From a virus, in IMG/VR virus record IMGVR_UViG_3300034198_009894, positions 89,586 to 153,585 of that record: DNA of 64,000 nucleotides; one strand, given 5' to 3'. The notes under the pieces are model-generated. The model saw nothing but the letters and a program-made list of their open reading frames with translations. It was not told the DNA's origin and searched no databases. Shown piece after piece: positions 1 through 9,622 of this stretch. How positions within the stretch are numbered: the stretch's first letter is position 1; every line of letters starts with the position of its first letter. The position numbers and the translations under genes are program-made.

Positions 1-810
1 AATTACGGCGTTACCAGTTACAGTAACACTAGCAGCAGTAATATCGTCTGAACTTAGTGTTCCATTTACGGTTACATTGTTGAATGTTACGTTGTCGGTT
101 GTGCCGACTGACTGACCGATAGCTACTACGCCGTCAGTGATTGATACGCCTGTACCACCACTGAAGTGAGCACGAACTTCACTAGCGCTTGGGCCAGTGT
201 AGGTGAATACGCCAGTAGCAGAGTCGTATGAGAATGAACCATCACCGCCAGCATCTGTAGCGCTGAATAGACTTCTTACAGAAGATGTATCAGTTGTAGC
301 AGCGATTGTTAATGTACCAGCTACATCATCGTATGTCTTGGTGATGTTTGAACCAGCTACGATTAAATCAGCAACACGGTCGTCTACACGCTCGTTTGTG
401 AAATATAGATTTGTTGTGCCTTCAGAAACACTGTCTGTACCGAAACTAATATTTGAAGTTCCGTCAAAGCTTTCGCCGTTGATTGTACGAGCGGTTTCTA
501 GAGCGGTTGCTGTACTAGCATTGCCGGTCAAAGCACCGACAAAACTTGAAGCTGATACTGTGCCTAAACCAGATATTCCATTGCTGGAATCCAGAATAAC
601 TGCCTTACTAGCAGTAGCTGTGCCTGCTGTAACTTTTAGTAGGTCAGCGTAATATGCTCCGCCGACTTCAGAAATGGTAACAGCAGTTCCGTCCGTGCTA
701 CTACCGAAATATAATTTACCAGAGCCAGATGAATATGCTAACTCACCGAACGCTAGATTGGTTGGGACGGCACTCCCAGTAGAACGTTTGATTTTAATTG
801 TTGATGCCAC
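1..810 (-). CDS. Tail-fibre-like repeat protein, 3' end outside window
   Basis: The frame is open from a GTG start at 810 to the window edge, giving 270 codons and no stop. A strong AAGGAG lies 7 nt before the GTG. The N-terminus (MASTIKIKRSTGSAVPTNLA) and most later blocks match the neighbouring gene at 939-2765, so the two are tandem paralogues. The opening 50 residues look like the N-terminal domain found on many phage fibre and tropism-determinant proteins (FGELAYSSGSGKLYFG). The rest is Thr/Ser/Gly/Val-rich beta repeats, with NLYFTNERV-type and VTVNGTLSSDDITA-type blocks. A virion adhesin or fibre subunit is the likely role; the receptor is unknown. The leader contains an 8-bp inverted repeat at 831-848 and a late promoter at 868-875. 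Confidence 0.75.
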   Translation of the reverse strand, partial: MASTIKIKRSTGSAVPTNLAFGELAYSSGSGKLYFGSSTDGTAVTISEVGGAYYADLLKVTAGTATASKAVILDSSNGISGLGTVSASSFVGALTGNASTATALETARTINGESFDGTSNISFGTDSVSEGTTNLYFTNERVDDRVADLIVAGSNITKTYDDVAGTLTIAATTDTSSVRSLFSATDAGGDGSFSYDSATGVFTYTGPSASEVRAHFSGGTGVSITDGVVAIGQSVGTTDNVTFNNVTVNGTLSSDDITAASVTVTGNAVI

Positions 811-830
811 GAATAATCTCCTTAATTTAG

Positions 831-848
831 TCTAGCAAAGTTGCTAGA
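831..848 (-). promoter_or_regulatory. Leader hairpin of the GTG-start fibre gene
   Basis: Perfect inverted repeat TCTAGCAA / TTGCTAGA lying between the late promoter at 868-875 and the ribosome binding site. No T-run follows it, so it is more likely an mRNA-stabilising or translational element than a terminator. Confidence 0.4.
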
Positions 849-867
849 TAGTCTATAGTCCTAGATA

Positions 868-875
868 TATTTATC
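868..875 (-). promoter_or_regulatory. T4-type late promoter (GATAAATA)
   Basis: GATAAATA on the minus strand, 58 nt before the GTG start at 810. It matches the T4 late consensus TATAAATA except for the first base, and the same octamer precedes many other genes here. Confidence 0.5.
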
Positions 876-888
876 CAATCAAGAAAAA

Positions 889-916
889 AGAGAGAATTAA
901 TTTCTTAATTCTCTCT
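889..916 (-). terminator. Intrinsic terminator after the 939-2765 fibre gene
   Basis: A 12-bp perfect stem (AGAGAGAATTAA / TTAATTCTCTCT) with a 4-nt loop. On the minus strand it is followed directly by TTTTTTCTT. It lies 23 nt past the stop of the 608-residue fibre gene. Confidence 0.85.
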
Positions 917-938
917 CGTTCTATTCACTCACGAGTGA

Positions 939-2765
939 TTAGTATGTACCGCCATCTAGTAGATCAGGATCGATAGATACTACGCCGTCAACTACGTCAA
1001 AGTGATTTGCGTTGTAGCTGGCAACACCCTTTGTACCTGTGTCGGTTGCTACGGCAACACTTACGGTTACTTCGTTAGCAGTAACGGCAGTGCTGATAGC
1101 GCCTGTTCCGGAAATCGCTAGAGACTCGCCTAGAGCAACAGCGTCAGAACCAGAACCACCAGTTAGAGTGATTGAACTGTTAGCTAGCTTAGCGTTGGTA
1201 ACAGCACCGTCAGCGATCTTGGCAGTTGTAACTGCGTCAGCAGCGATCTTGGCTTCTGTTACAGCGGCAGCAGCTAGTTCAGCAGTGTCAACTCCAGCAG
1301 CCTTGATGGCTACGGCGCCAGCGGTTACAGCGAAATTGCCAGAAGCGAAGCTAGCAACACCCTGAACGGTGTCAGAAGCTACATCAACACTTACGGTTAC
1401 TGTGTTAGCAGTAACGGCAGCACTGATAGCGCCAGAACCAGCGAATGTTAGAGTTTCAGTAGCTAAGTCTACTGTGTCTGTGCCACTGTCACCAGCGATA
1501 TCTAGTGAGGTGGTGATAGAAGCGGTTGTAACTGATGTTACACGACCCTTAGCGTCAACTGTTACTACTGGAATTTCTGAAGAAGAACCGTAGGCACCAG
1601 CTGTTACGCCAGAGTTTGCTAGTGTTAGAACTAGGTCAACGTTACCTGTGCCATCAAATGATACGGCAGAAGCAGTAGCATCGCCGCTAGCACTGAAGTC
1701 ACGAGCTGTTTCTAGAGCAGTTGCTGTGTCAGCGTTACCAGTTAGATCACCAGTTACGTTAGCTTCTACTTGCTTGTTGAATACCCACTTGTCGCCAGCT
1801 GAAGCGTATGTCAATGTGGCTGAAGCACCAGCTACTGTTAGACCAGCGCCGTTAGCTTGAGCAGCAGTGGTAGCGTCTTTAGCTAGAGTGAGGTTGATGT
1901 CACTGATAGCAACAGCAGTTGAGTTAACTGTTGTGGTTGTACCCTGTACAGTTAGGTCGCCTGTGATTACAGCGTTACCAGTTACGGTTACGTTGGTAGC
2001 GGTGATGTCGTCAGAACTTAGTGTTCCGTCAACTGTTACGTTGTTGAATGTAACGTTGTCGGTTGTACCAACAGCCTGACCGATGGAAACTTGACCGTCG
2101 GTGATTGATACGCCTGTACCAGCACTGAAGTGAGCGCGAACTTCACTAGCGCTTGGGCCGGTGTAAGTTAGAACGCCAGTTACGTTGTCGTAAGATAGTG
2201 AGCCGTCACCGCCAGCGTCTGTTACGCTGATTGAATCACGAGCGCGAGTTTCTGTGAAGTATAGATTGGTAGAGCCTTCAGCGATGTCGTCTGTGGTTAG
2301 ATCAGCAGCGATGTCGCCTGTGTCTAAAGAGAAAACGCCAGTAGCGCTGTCGTATGTTAGAGCACCTGATGGATCGCTAGCACTTACTGAACCACGAGCA
2401 CGAGCTTGTGTGAAGTATTGATTGGTTGCGCCTTCTGCTAGAGCATCGGTGTCATGATTGCTGATGTCACTAACTTGACCAGTTAGATCGCCAACGAACT
2501 CGGTAGCAGTAACAGTGGCTAGATTGCCAATATTACGACTAGCGTCAACGACAAGAGACTTGCTGGCAGCAGCAGTACCTGGGGTAGCTGTTAGTAGATC
2601 AGCATAGTAAGCGCCACCGACTTCGGTGATGTTTACGGTAGTACCGTTTGTGCTACTACCAAAATATAGCTTGCCTGAGCCAGATGAATATGCTAACTCA
2701 CCAAAAGCTAGATTGGTTGGGGCTGCTGAGCCCGTTGAACGTTTGATTTTGATTGTATTTGCCAC
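939..2765 (-). CDS. Tail-fibre-like repeat protein (608 aa)
   Basis: The protein starts MANTIKIKRSTGSAAPTNLA, followed by a FGELAYSSGSGKLYFGSSTNG block typical of the N-terminal domain of phage fibre and tropism proteins. After that come Ala/Thr/Val-rich beta repeats: paired NQYFTQARARGSVSAS / NLYFTETRARDSISVT units, and two copies of an ISTAVTANEVTVSVAVATDT-like block near the C-terminus. There are no membrane segments or catalytic motifs. The gene is a tandem paralogue of the one ending outside the window. It forms its own transcription unit, with a consensus late promoter at 2835-2842, a ribosome binding site (CCTAGGAG) and a terminator at 889-916. A virion fibre or adhesin is inferred from composition and context; the receptor is unknown. 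Confidence 0.8.
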   Translation of the reverse strand: MANTIKIKRSTGSAAPTNLAFGELAYSSGSGKLYFGSSTNGTTVNITEVGGAYYADLLTATPGTAAASKSLVVDASRNIGNLATVTATEFVGDLTGQVSDISNHDTDALAEGATNQYFTQARARGSVSASDPSGALTYDSATGVFSLDTGDIAADLTTDDIAEGSTNLYFTETRARDSISVTDAGGDGSLSYDNVTGVLTYTGPSASEVRAHFSAGTGVSITDGQVSIGQAVGTTDNVTFNNVTVDGTLSSDDITATNVTVTGNAVITGDLTVQGTTTTVNSTAVAISDINLTLAKDATTAAQANGAGLTVAGASATLTYASAGDKWVFNKQVEANVTGDLTGNADTATALETARDFSASGDATASAVSFDGTGNVDLVLTLANSGVTAGAYGSSSEIPVVTVDAKGRVTSVTTASITTSLDIAGDSGTDTVDLATETLTFAGSGAISAAVTANTVTVSVDVASDTVQGVASFASGNFAVTAGAVAIKAAGVDTAELAAAAVTEAKIAADAVTTAKIADGAVTNAKLANSSITLTGGSGSDAVALGESLAISGTGAISTAVTANEVTVSVAVATDTGTKGVASYNANHFDVVDGVVSIDPDLLDGGTY

Positions 2766-2834
2766 TTTGTTTTTCTCCTAGGTTAAAGTGTATTATGTAT
2801 CTTAGTATGGGTACTACGAAAGTACTCATACATA

Positions 2835-2842
2835 TATTTATA
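2835..2842 (-). promoter_or_regulatory. T4-type late promoter (TATAAATA)
   Basis: Exact T4 late consensus TATAAATA on the minus strand, about 70 nt before the ATG at 2765 of the 608-residue fibre gene. Confidence 0.75.
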
Positions 2843-2879
2843 CAAGACGTTTATTTTTTGAATAAAAACTTGTATTTCC

Positions 2880-3341
2880 TTAAAATGCGCCGCCGTCTAA
2901 CTCAGAAGACGCATCCCATTTTCCAGTAACACTATTGTACTTCAATAGTGCGTCCTGAGCAATTGGGTCGGCGGCATTTACATCTCCTATGTCTGATAAT
3001 TTATCAATCTTTGCGCTGACGGTAAATTTAGTCCAATTTTCTTCCGCATTTGGCATTTCACCCGTGATGGAATCACGACTTTGCCCTGAAAGAAGAGAGT
3101 ATTTATAGTATGAATCACCAGTTCTGGTGAACCCGCCCGCAGTGTATTCAGTTTTTACATAGACCAACATACCCTCAGTTAATCGTTGACCTGTGATATT
3201 GGTTAATCTATTTCCAAATGATCCAGTGACGCTTTGTAACGAGCCACGAATTTCCGTATCCAGTACGATTGGATGATTGCCAGTAGGGCTCCAAGTACCA
3301 GTCCAAGTGTTTCTTGTTAAACCATCGTAATTTGTGCTCAT
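2880..3341 (-). CDS. Small fibre-associated protein (153 aa)
   Basis: The start overlaps the stop of the 1066-residue fibre gene by 4 nt (ATGA), indicating translational coupling. The protein is polar and beta-rich. It ends in ALLKYNSVTGKWDASSELDG, the same kind of peptide found at domain ends in the larger fibre proteins here (compare LGYNSVMDKWIPVDD in the upstream gene). No enzyme motif is visible. A minor fibre component or fibre assembly partner fits the context, but this is inference. Alternatively it is a detached C-terminal module of the upstream fibre. Confidence 0.7.
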   Translation of the reverse strand: MSTNYDGLTRNTWTGTWSPTGNHPIVLDTEIRGSLQSVTGSFGNRLTNITGQRLTEGMLVYVKTEYTAGGFTRTGDSYYKYSLLSGQSRDSITGEMPNAEENWTKFTVSAKIDKLSDIGDVNAADPIAQDALLKYNSVTGKWDASSELDGGAF

Positions 3342-6300
3342 GATATACTCACATATGTTGTTCCAGGCTGTAAGGTTATTCCATACAGCGTGTATCCTTC
3401 AGCAACATATCCTGCTGGCGGCGTAGTTGGTTGTAAACTAACAGTGTTTCCAGTTGTCACGCTTACATCAGATAACAACGACGATGTTGGACCAGTTTTG
3501 AATGATGTTGGCTGACTAGCACTAGTGCGAACGGCGAACCAAAATGCTCTTGGAGTGCTTTCAGTATTGTTTACATTCCCGGCAAATACTTTAACTTGAC
3601 TTCCAAGCGCGGTGACTCCCGCGGCAAAAGCAGTTTCGTTTACTATGTTAGAAGCTGTTGGTGGAACACTTGTAGCTGTAGTAAATAGCCAGAAACTAGG
3701 GTATGTAAATGTAGCACTGGCGCTAGCGGTAGTAGCACTTAGATTTGCCGTGTACGAAGTTCCAGTGACGCTTGCTGGTCGTGTAAATGTGGTAGAAACA
3801 CTTACAGTTCTTGTTGTCGCCGTGTTATTTTTGTGTATAGGATCAGTAAATGTAAATGTTCCACTTGCTGTAGCACTACTTGTAGTACCACCCACTGCTG
3901 TAACACTATTAGCATAATTTGAAGTACTTGACATTCCAGTTACAGTAACTGTATATGCCACTGAATTGTAACTCTGTAAGAATGTGTTGCCAGTTAAACT
4001 GGAAAGTGCTACTCCAAGAGTAGGTGTCGCCCAGTTTACTGATATACTAGCCGTAGAGGTCATGTACTCAGCGGTACTAGTTCCATTATAGAAATTGAAT
4101 GCTATTGTCCCAGCGGCATTTCCACCTGCTATTGTAGTACTTGTTGGTCTGATAAATGAATCGGCGTCTGTAGTAAACGTCTGAGTCCAATCTACAGTTC
4201 CTGCTGGAGTGGCAGATTGTACTCCAGCACTAAATGTATTCAATGCGCTTATTGAACCGCTTGTAGCAGTTATACTTCTAACGGCGGAAATATATTGATC
4301 AGTAATGTCATCTGGATTTACAACACTTACAGCAAATGATGTAATTGGTTGATCCCAGCTTGGAGATGCGGGAGATATAGTAGCACTGATTGTTGGTGTA
4401 AATGTGGCCAGTGTTAAACGAAGCTTGTTTCCAAAGAATTCAGCCACGCGAACTGGTGATGTGGACCCATTCTCTTGGTATCCAGTAAGAGTTCTATAAG
4501 AGCCACTAGTAGTAAATACCAGCGGGCCAGATTGCTCAGATATACTAGTCCAACTAACATTTCCAGCACCGTCTGTACTCAATACTTGTCCACTGGTTCC
4601 TCCACCAATGCTTATATTGTCTGTGCTTTCAAATGCTACTTTATCGGCAGTGGCAGTTACACCAGAAACGCCGGCAAAAGACCCATTGTTGTTATATTGT
4701 AGCTGCCCGTCAGTTCCACCAGGAATTCCAGCCGCGTCATCAACTGGAATCCACTTATCCATTACTGAGTTATAACCCAGTAACTGTCCATCGGTTGGTG
4801 GAACTGTAGTCAAGTCAACATTAACTAAATCATCAAGACTTCCAGTTGTAGCTACTGTGGCAAAATCTGGCTTGTCGGTGATGTTATTCCACGTTAGTGA
4901 AGTTGTTGTAATGTATCCAGCGGCGTTCCCAAAGATACCAACATCTGGAACGGTGCCGTTAAGATTTTCCCAAGTGAAGTTTGATTGAGTTACATACTGC
5001 GCGTCGTTCGTGAATTCACTTACGTTTGTTGGGCGATTAATTACGTTTTCCCACGTTATATCAGTTTTTAACGCATAATTTATATCGTTTTGAAAGTAAC
5101 TAAGACCAGTTGGAGTACCGCTAATAGAACTCCATGCTAATTCTGAAAATTTTACAAATCCAACATCATTTGTAAAGTCACTTACTTTAGTTGGAGCATT
5201 AGTCAAGTCTGTGTAGTTTCCACCGAATGGAGCTGCTACACTTATAGTTCCATCCTCGGCGACTGTAACGTTATCACCTATCTTAACTCCACCCAAAATA
5301 GTGCTAGTTGCTACCGCTATTGGGGTAGTATTTGACCAAGATACGTCACTACCGTCAGTAATTAAAACTTTGTTTGCGTTTCCGTTCTGACTTGGTAATA
5401 GCGCTGCTCGTGCTGCCGCTGGGGTTTCTGCTCCTGTGCCGCCGCTCTCTACTGGTAGTACGCCGCTAAATCCAACTGTTATGTTTCCAGTTGATCCAGT
5501 AATTGATATGTTTTGTCCAGCAGTAGCAGATAAAACTCCGGTATTGCTGATAGTATTTTCTACTATACTGATTCCGTTGCCAGCAATGTAGTTACCTACG
5601 GATCCAAACTGAGACCACTCTATAGCACTTGTTCCCAGAGATATAGTTCCGGGAGTAATCATAATCCATTGAGTGCCAGCTAATGTAGTTCCATTCTGTA
5701 TAAATGTGAAATCACCAGCAGACACTTCACCAGCAAAGCTGTTATCAAAATCAGTGGCTCGCATCAGTACCCAATTTGGGTTATTAGCTGATAGCACATA
5801 TATGCCGTTTTGTTTCTTGTCGGTTTGATTCTTAAGTAAGATTCTATCGCCAACTATTAATGTGTGACCATCTAGTTGTGTAAGTTGTCCTACGCCAGTT
5901 AGGGTTGCTCCTATACCGTTTGATCCATTGTTATAAGTTCCGTTTAGATTAGCGGTAGAAGCAACCGCACAAGCAAGGTGTACGTTAAGACCACTAGCTA
6001 AATTATCTACGTATTGTTTTGTGGCAGCATCTAACGCACTTACTGGGTCCGCGTGTAGCGTTAGTGTGCCCTGCATAGTGTCGCCGGCTCGATTTACAGG
6101 AGTATATCCAAGACCACTGATTACATCAGACCCGCTGAACGCTTTCCAAACTATATTAGTTCCATCAGTTGATAGTACTCGACCAGAAAATGATGCCTGC
6201 GACGGCAATAAATTATTAATAGCATCAGTTGGATTACTTGCCCCAGTACCGCCGTTAAATACTCCTAAAGTTCCGCCTACTGTAAATGTGCCAGAAGTCG

Positions 6301-6538
6301 TTATTGGGTTTCCGTCTCCAGTAGTAAAGGTTAGTCCGGTACCACCCGGATCAATATTTACAGACTTTACCGAACCAAAATCAGGGTTAGCGTTAAAATA
6401 TTTAATAGTAGAGGTGCCGTCTTTATAAAACAGACGACCGTCAGCATAGTTAATCGCAATTTCACCAAACGATAAGTCAGATATTAATGGACTTGTTCCA
6501 GTCGTACCCGAATTTTTAATAATAATCGTTGTTGCCAT
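3338..6538 (-). CDS. Large tail-fibre-like protein (1066 aa)
   Basis: The first ~50 residues (FGEIAINYADGRLFYKDG) form the phage fibre N-terminal type domain. GGTGA-type phage tail repeats follow (FNGGTGASNPTDAINNLLPS; VESGGTGAETPAAARAALLP). Residues ~170-300 hold a module beginning DAATKQYVDNLASGLN that recurs in the 1058-residue gene at 9623-12799. The middle has FTNDVGFV / FTNDAQYV / NAAGYITTTSLTWNNITD repeats. The C-terminal ~350 residues are Thr/Ser-rich beta sandwich-like repeats. No enzymatic motif is seen. It is likely a structural adhesin of the virion; a precise T4 counterpart cannot be assigned. The ribosome binding site is AAGGAAAA just before the ATG. Confidence 0.8.
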   Translation of the reverse strand: MATTIIIKNSGTTGTSPLISDLSFGEIAINYADGRLFYKDGTSTIKYFNANPDFGSVKSVNIDPGGTGLTFTTGDGNPITTSGTFTVGGTLGVFNGGTGASNPTDAINNLLPSQASFSGRVLSTDGTNIVWKAFSGSDVISGLGYTPVNRAGDTMQGTLTLHADPVSALDAATKQYVDNLASGLNVHLACAVASTANLNGTYNNGSNGIGATLTGVGQLTQLDGHTLIVGDRILLKNQTDKKQNGIYVLSANNPNWVLMRATDFDNSFAGEVSAGDFTFIQNGTTLAGTQWIMITPGTISLGTSAIEWSQFGSVGNYIAGNGISIVENTISNTGVLSATAGQNISITGSTGNITVGFSGVLPVESGGTGAETPAAARAALLPSQNGNANKVLITDGSDVSWSNTTPIAVATSTILGGVKIGDNVTVAEDGTISVAAPFGGNYTDLTNAPTKVSDFTNDVGFVKFSELAWSSISGTPTGLSYFQNDINYALKTDITWENVINRPTNVSEFTNDAQYVTQSNFTWENLNGTVPDVGIFGNAAGYITTTSLTWNNITDKPDFATVATTGSLDDLVNVDLTTVPPTDGQLLGYNSVMDKWIPVDDAAGIPGGTDGQLQYNNNGSFAGVSGVTATADKVAFESTDNISIGGGTSGQVLSTDGAGNVSWTSISEQSGPLVFTTSGSYRTLTGYQENGSTSPVRVAEFFGNKLRLTLATFTPTISATISPASPSWDQPITSFAVSVVNPDDITDQYISAVRSITATSGSISALNTFSAGVQSATPAGTVDWTQTFTTDADSFIRPTSTTIAGGNAAGTIAFNFYNGTSTAEYMTSTASISVNWATPTLGVALSSLTGNTFLQSYNSVAYTVTVTGMSSTSNYANSVTAVGGTTSSATASGTFTFTDPIHKNNTATTRTVSVSTTFTRPASVTGTSYTANLSATTASASATFTYPSFWLFTTATSVPPTASNIVNETAFAAGVTALGSQVKVFAGNVNNTESTPRAFWFAVRTSASQPTSFKTGPTSSLLSDVSVTTGNTVSLQPTTPPAGYVAEGYTLYGITLQPGTTYVSIS

Positions 6539-6552
6539 TTATTTTTCCTTGT

Positions 6553-7521
6553 TTAACCGAAACTTCCGCCGTTTATTATGCCTACTAAATTGTCAACGTA
6601 ATACTTGTTAACTAGATCGTTATCAGCTAGACCTTGTGAGTACAGTTGAGCAGTGGGGCCTTGTACTGTAACTTTATTAGCATTATTGTTGGGTAGTATC
6701 ATTGTAGTGTCTCCTGACTGAGACTCCAAAAATAAATTAGATGTTCTGGCGCGCAGTGTTAGAGTTTCACCTGAATTAGTCTGTATTACTGAATTTCCAG
6801 TTCCAGTTACAACTACACTTCCACTTCCATTTGGTAACAACACTAGATCAGAATTAGTTGCCGTGGCAGAAATACTTGAGTTGGCACCGTTTATTACAAC
6901 TGGATAAGCTGATCCAACGCTCAGTGTGCTTTGTGTGTTATCAAAACTAAGTTTATCCGATTGAGCTACTGCGTCTGTGCCGTTTCCGTACAGTATTTGA
7001 TTTGGCATTAACTCAGTGAGTCCAGTACCGCCGCTACTTACTGGTACTGTATCAAGTGATATAGTAAGCGTGTCGCCGTTTAACTCAACCGTAATCGGGC
7101 TATCGCCAGTAGTAGTTACTGTTTTTCCAACAACCTTCCAGGCAGCTCCGTCATAGTATTCCGCTACAGGGCTGGATCCGCTAGTGTTAATTCTCAACAT
7201 TCCAACTGTCGGGGACTCTGGTCGTTCTTCAGTAGTACCAACTGGTATACTTACGGCTGAGGTTCCATCAAATTTAACGACACCCTGTTGTTGTAAACTA
7301 ACTGTAGTTCCAGCAAAGCTTAATTTCCCAGTGTCGGAAGATATATTTACGTCGGTGTCTAATGCGGTAATAGACGAAGCCACCATTGGAATATGGGTGG
7401 ATTCGTTTGTTGCTCTTACGCTAAAGGAATTAGTAATTACATCGTAATAAACTACGCCGCCATTTTTCCCGTACTGTACCGAGTTTGATGTTCCTGCTAA
7501 TCCGTAATTTTTTGTAACCAT
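6553..7521 (-). CDS. Tail-fibre-like protein (322 aa)
   Basis: The N-terminus (MVTKNYGLAGTSNSVQYGKN) differs from the other fibre genes, but the body has shared phage tail motifs: a VGMLRINTSGSSPVAEYYDG block around residue 107, a VSSGGTGLTELMPNQILYGN repeat around residue 160, and a C-terminal DLVNKYYVDNLVG segment like the KQYVDNL linker of the larger fibres. A consensus late promoter lies at 7541-7548, with TTAGGAATT as a weak ribosome binding site. A structural fibre or adhesin is likely. There is only a 14-nt gap to the 1066-residue gene downstream, so the two are probably co-transcribed. Confidence 0.75.
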   Translation of the reverse strand: MVTKNYGLAGTSNSVQYGKNGGVVYYDVITNSFSVRATNESTHIPMVASSITALDTDVNISSDTGKLSFAGTTVSLQQQGVVKFDGTSAVSIPVGTTEERPESPTVGMLRINTSGSSPVAEYYDGAAWKVVGKTVTTTGDSPITVELNGDTLTISLDTVPVSSGGTGLTELMPNQILYGNGTDAVAQSDKLSFDNTQSTLSVGSAYPVVINGANSSISATATNSDLVLLPNGSGSVVVTGTGNSVIQTNSGETLTLRARTSNLFLESQSGDTTMILPNNNANKVTVQGPTAQLYSQGLADNDLVNKYYVDNLVGIINGGSFG

Positions 7522-7540
7522 ATTTAATTCCTAACTTAAA

Positions 7541-7548
7541 TATTTATA
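7541..7548 (-). promoter_or_regulatory. T4-type late promoter (TATAAATA)
   Basis: Exact TATAAATA on the minus strand, 19 nt before the ATG at 7521. It would give a leader of about 13 nt that still contains AGGAATT. Confidence 0.7.
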
Positions 7549-7560
7549 TCACGATCATCA

Positions 7561-9603
7561 TCAAACATATGTGATGATTATAGTGGCCGCACCTTGAGTT
7601 GATCCACCATCATTAAAAGTACCAGTTACTGTTACATCTCCATCAACATTAACTCCTGGTGTGCCACCAACTCCAAATTTAAGCCCAGTATCAGCGGTGT
7701 ATATACCAACGGCATTTAAGTTGTTTAGATTTATCGCCATTAGTCCATTGATGGAAGTCACTGGAGTTTCTGAATTATTGATTAAGTAACCAAGCGCAAG
7801 TGTGGCCAATCCGTTAAATGGAACAGACACATTTACTGCTACCGATGCTATTCTGCGACCAGTTGTTAGTGTTCCAATATTAAATTCAAGCGGAGAATTA
7901 TTGGTTAATGTGTAGGATAGTGTCTTGCTGTCTACACTTGCTGAACTTTGTCTAGCAATTAAGACCCAATCAGATCCGTCCCACAACCAATTACTCCATT
8001 GATTTACATAATTATTATTTCCATCATTGCTGTCAATTACATAGGCTTGATCTCCTATTAATGGAGTAAGTGAGTCTCTGAAGGCCAAGTCAGTTACTAC
8101 CATTGCGCCTGCTTGACGCACTCCGCCCTGTATATAAAGACCAGCGGCCTTTGTTCCATTTTCAACACTTACTAAACCAAAGTCTAGAGTGACACTTCCC
8201 TGTACATCTAAGAAATTAATTGCTCTGGCATCAATGGCAGTAAATTTGACAATATTCTGTGTAGATGCTGAAGTACTTAACGAGATACCAGATCCTGAGT
8301 TTGGTCCAGCAAAGGGAACACCATTGGTATCACTGTTAACATTACTAATAGTAATTATTCCGCCGCTGTCATTAATAATTTTCAATCCTGTTCCAGAGTT
8401 TATTACCTCGGCAGATATATTGGGTATGTTCGCATTGTTAATATCCTTTGCCATTTGCGTTGGTAGTGAGTAATCTTCGTATCCAGGAACAGATGATCTG
8501 CTAGAAAACGTCACCAATACTCCATTTATGCTGGCGCTGACCGGATTAGAGGCGGCGAATAGCGCAGGCTCACCATAGATTGTTGATATATTAGATGATA
8601 TCGTTTGCGCCGATGATGGACTTAAACTTAGCTCCGCATTTACTCCAGTGTCTTCAGTCGCCGAGTTAATAGCAGATACTAAATCCTCTGCGGACCCAGT
8701 TCCACCAACAGTGATATTTACTGAATTCAGAGAAATTATACTTCCAGAAGTTGTCGGGCCAGTAGAAGTCCCAGACACCTTAGATACGGTCTGATTTCTT
8801 AATTTAATGTAGATAGGAGACCCGGCTGAATCCAACGATAGTTCCCCTGGAACATCAGTTGAACTGTATATTTGATCGCCTACGTCACCTGGAAGAGAGT
8901 CTAGAAAATCAACTATCTTGTTGATGGGATTTATAGTAAACCATCCAGGGATAGCATCAGACACAGACGTTACTCGTCCAATTACAATTTTATAAAATTC
9001 ATCGGCTAATACATATCTATGTGTTTCGTTATCTACGGCTATGACATCATTGATAGCAAACGTATTGTCTGCTTGATATAGTGCGTAATCGTACTGTAGA
9101 TTATTGTACGTAAATCTACTAATTAAATTTTGAGTGAAGTTAGAAGAAATTCCTGATGGGGGAACTGGGTCTATTTGCGGTATTCCGTCTCCACTTAGAT
9201 TAAAAATGACATATACACCGAGACTTAGACCACCATTTCCAACTTGAGAGGTATCTCTAAAGGTATTGTATCTATAAATATCCTGAACAGTGGCAACTAC
9301 GCTATTTGCTGATTTGGACTCTATGGATATTATTTGCCACGCTTGCCCAGTAGTGGCGTTGGCAATCCACTGCCCTATAGTTACATCATATCCATTATAC
9401 AATCCGGGATTTCTAGTCAGATAAGAGCTTTGATTTTGAGATGCCACTGACATCTCAATTTTCCAGCGATATGCTTTTGCCGACGGCGCTGGAGAGCCCG
9501 TAGATGGGAAATTTAAAGGATTGTACCAGGGTAAAAACTCTGTGCCCAATACGCTAGTAACGTTAGCCTCTAATGTTTTTACGGGTTTATTTAAAAATGA
9601 CAT
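7561..9603 (-). CDS. Virion structural / fibre-like protein (680 aa)
   Basis: The N-terminal ~230 residues are not repetitive and are rich in aromatic and Asn residues (for example YRWKIEMSVASQNQSSYLTR), unlike the modular fibres. A long beta-rich region follows, including an INSATEDTGVNAELSLS-type stretch (residues ~310-330) that resembles flagellin/filament-like sandwich repeats, and a DSLTPLIGDQAYVIDSNDG ... WDGSDWVLI segment near residue 520, commonly seen in phage fibre and carbohydrate-binding regions. The start codon lies in AGATAAATGTC, with no strong ribosome binding site. It sits directly between two fibre genes. A virion role is inferred; no enzyme is recognised. Confidence 0.7.
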   Translation of the reverse strand: MSFLNKPVKTLEANVTSVLGTEFLPWYNPLNFPSTGSPAPSAKAYRWKIEMSVASQNQSSYLTRNPGLYNGYDVTIGQWIANATTGQAWQIISIESKSANSVVATVQDIYRYNTFRDTSQVGNGGLSLGVYVIFNLSGDGIPQIDPVPPSGISSNFTQNLISRFTYNNLQYDYALYQADNTFAINDVIAVDNETHRYVLADEFYKIVIGRVTSVSDAIPGWFTINPINKIVDFLDSLPGDVGDQIYSSTDVPGELSLDSAGSPIYIKLRNQTVSKVSGTSTGPTTSGSIISLNSVNITVGGTGSAEDLVSAINSATEDTGVNAELSLSPSSAQTISSNISTIYGEPALFAASNPVSASINGVLVTFSSRSSVPGYEDYSLPTQMAKDINNANIPNISAEVINSGTGLKIINDSGGIITISNVNSDTNGVPFAGPNSGSGISLSTSASTQNIVKFTAIDARAINFLDVQGSVTLDFGLVSVENGTKAAGLYIQGGVRQAGAMVVTDLAFRDSLTPLIGDQAYVIDSNDGNNNYVNQWSNWLWDGSDWVLIARQSSASVDSKTLSYTLTNNSPLEFNIGTLTTGRRIASVAVNVSVPFNGLATLALGYLINNSETPVTSINGLMAINLNNLNAVGIYTADTGLKFGVGGTPGVNVDGDVTVTGTFNDGGSTQGAATIIITYV

Positions 9604-9622
9604 TTATCTGCCCTCGGATGCG

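Noticed and set aside
1039-2079. Plus-strand frames of 70-108 codons over the fibre gene
   Set aside because: Low-complexity mirror images of a Ser/Thr/Ala-rich repeat protein, with no promoter or ribosome binding site.
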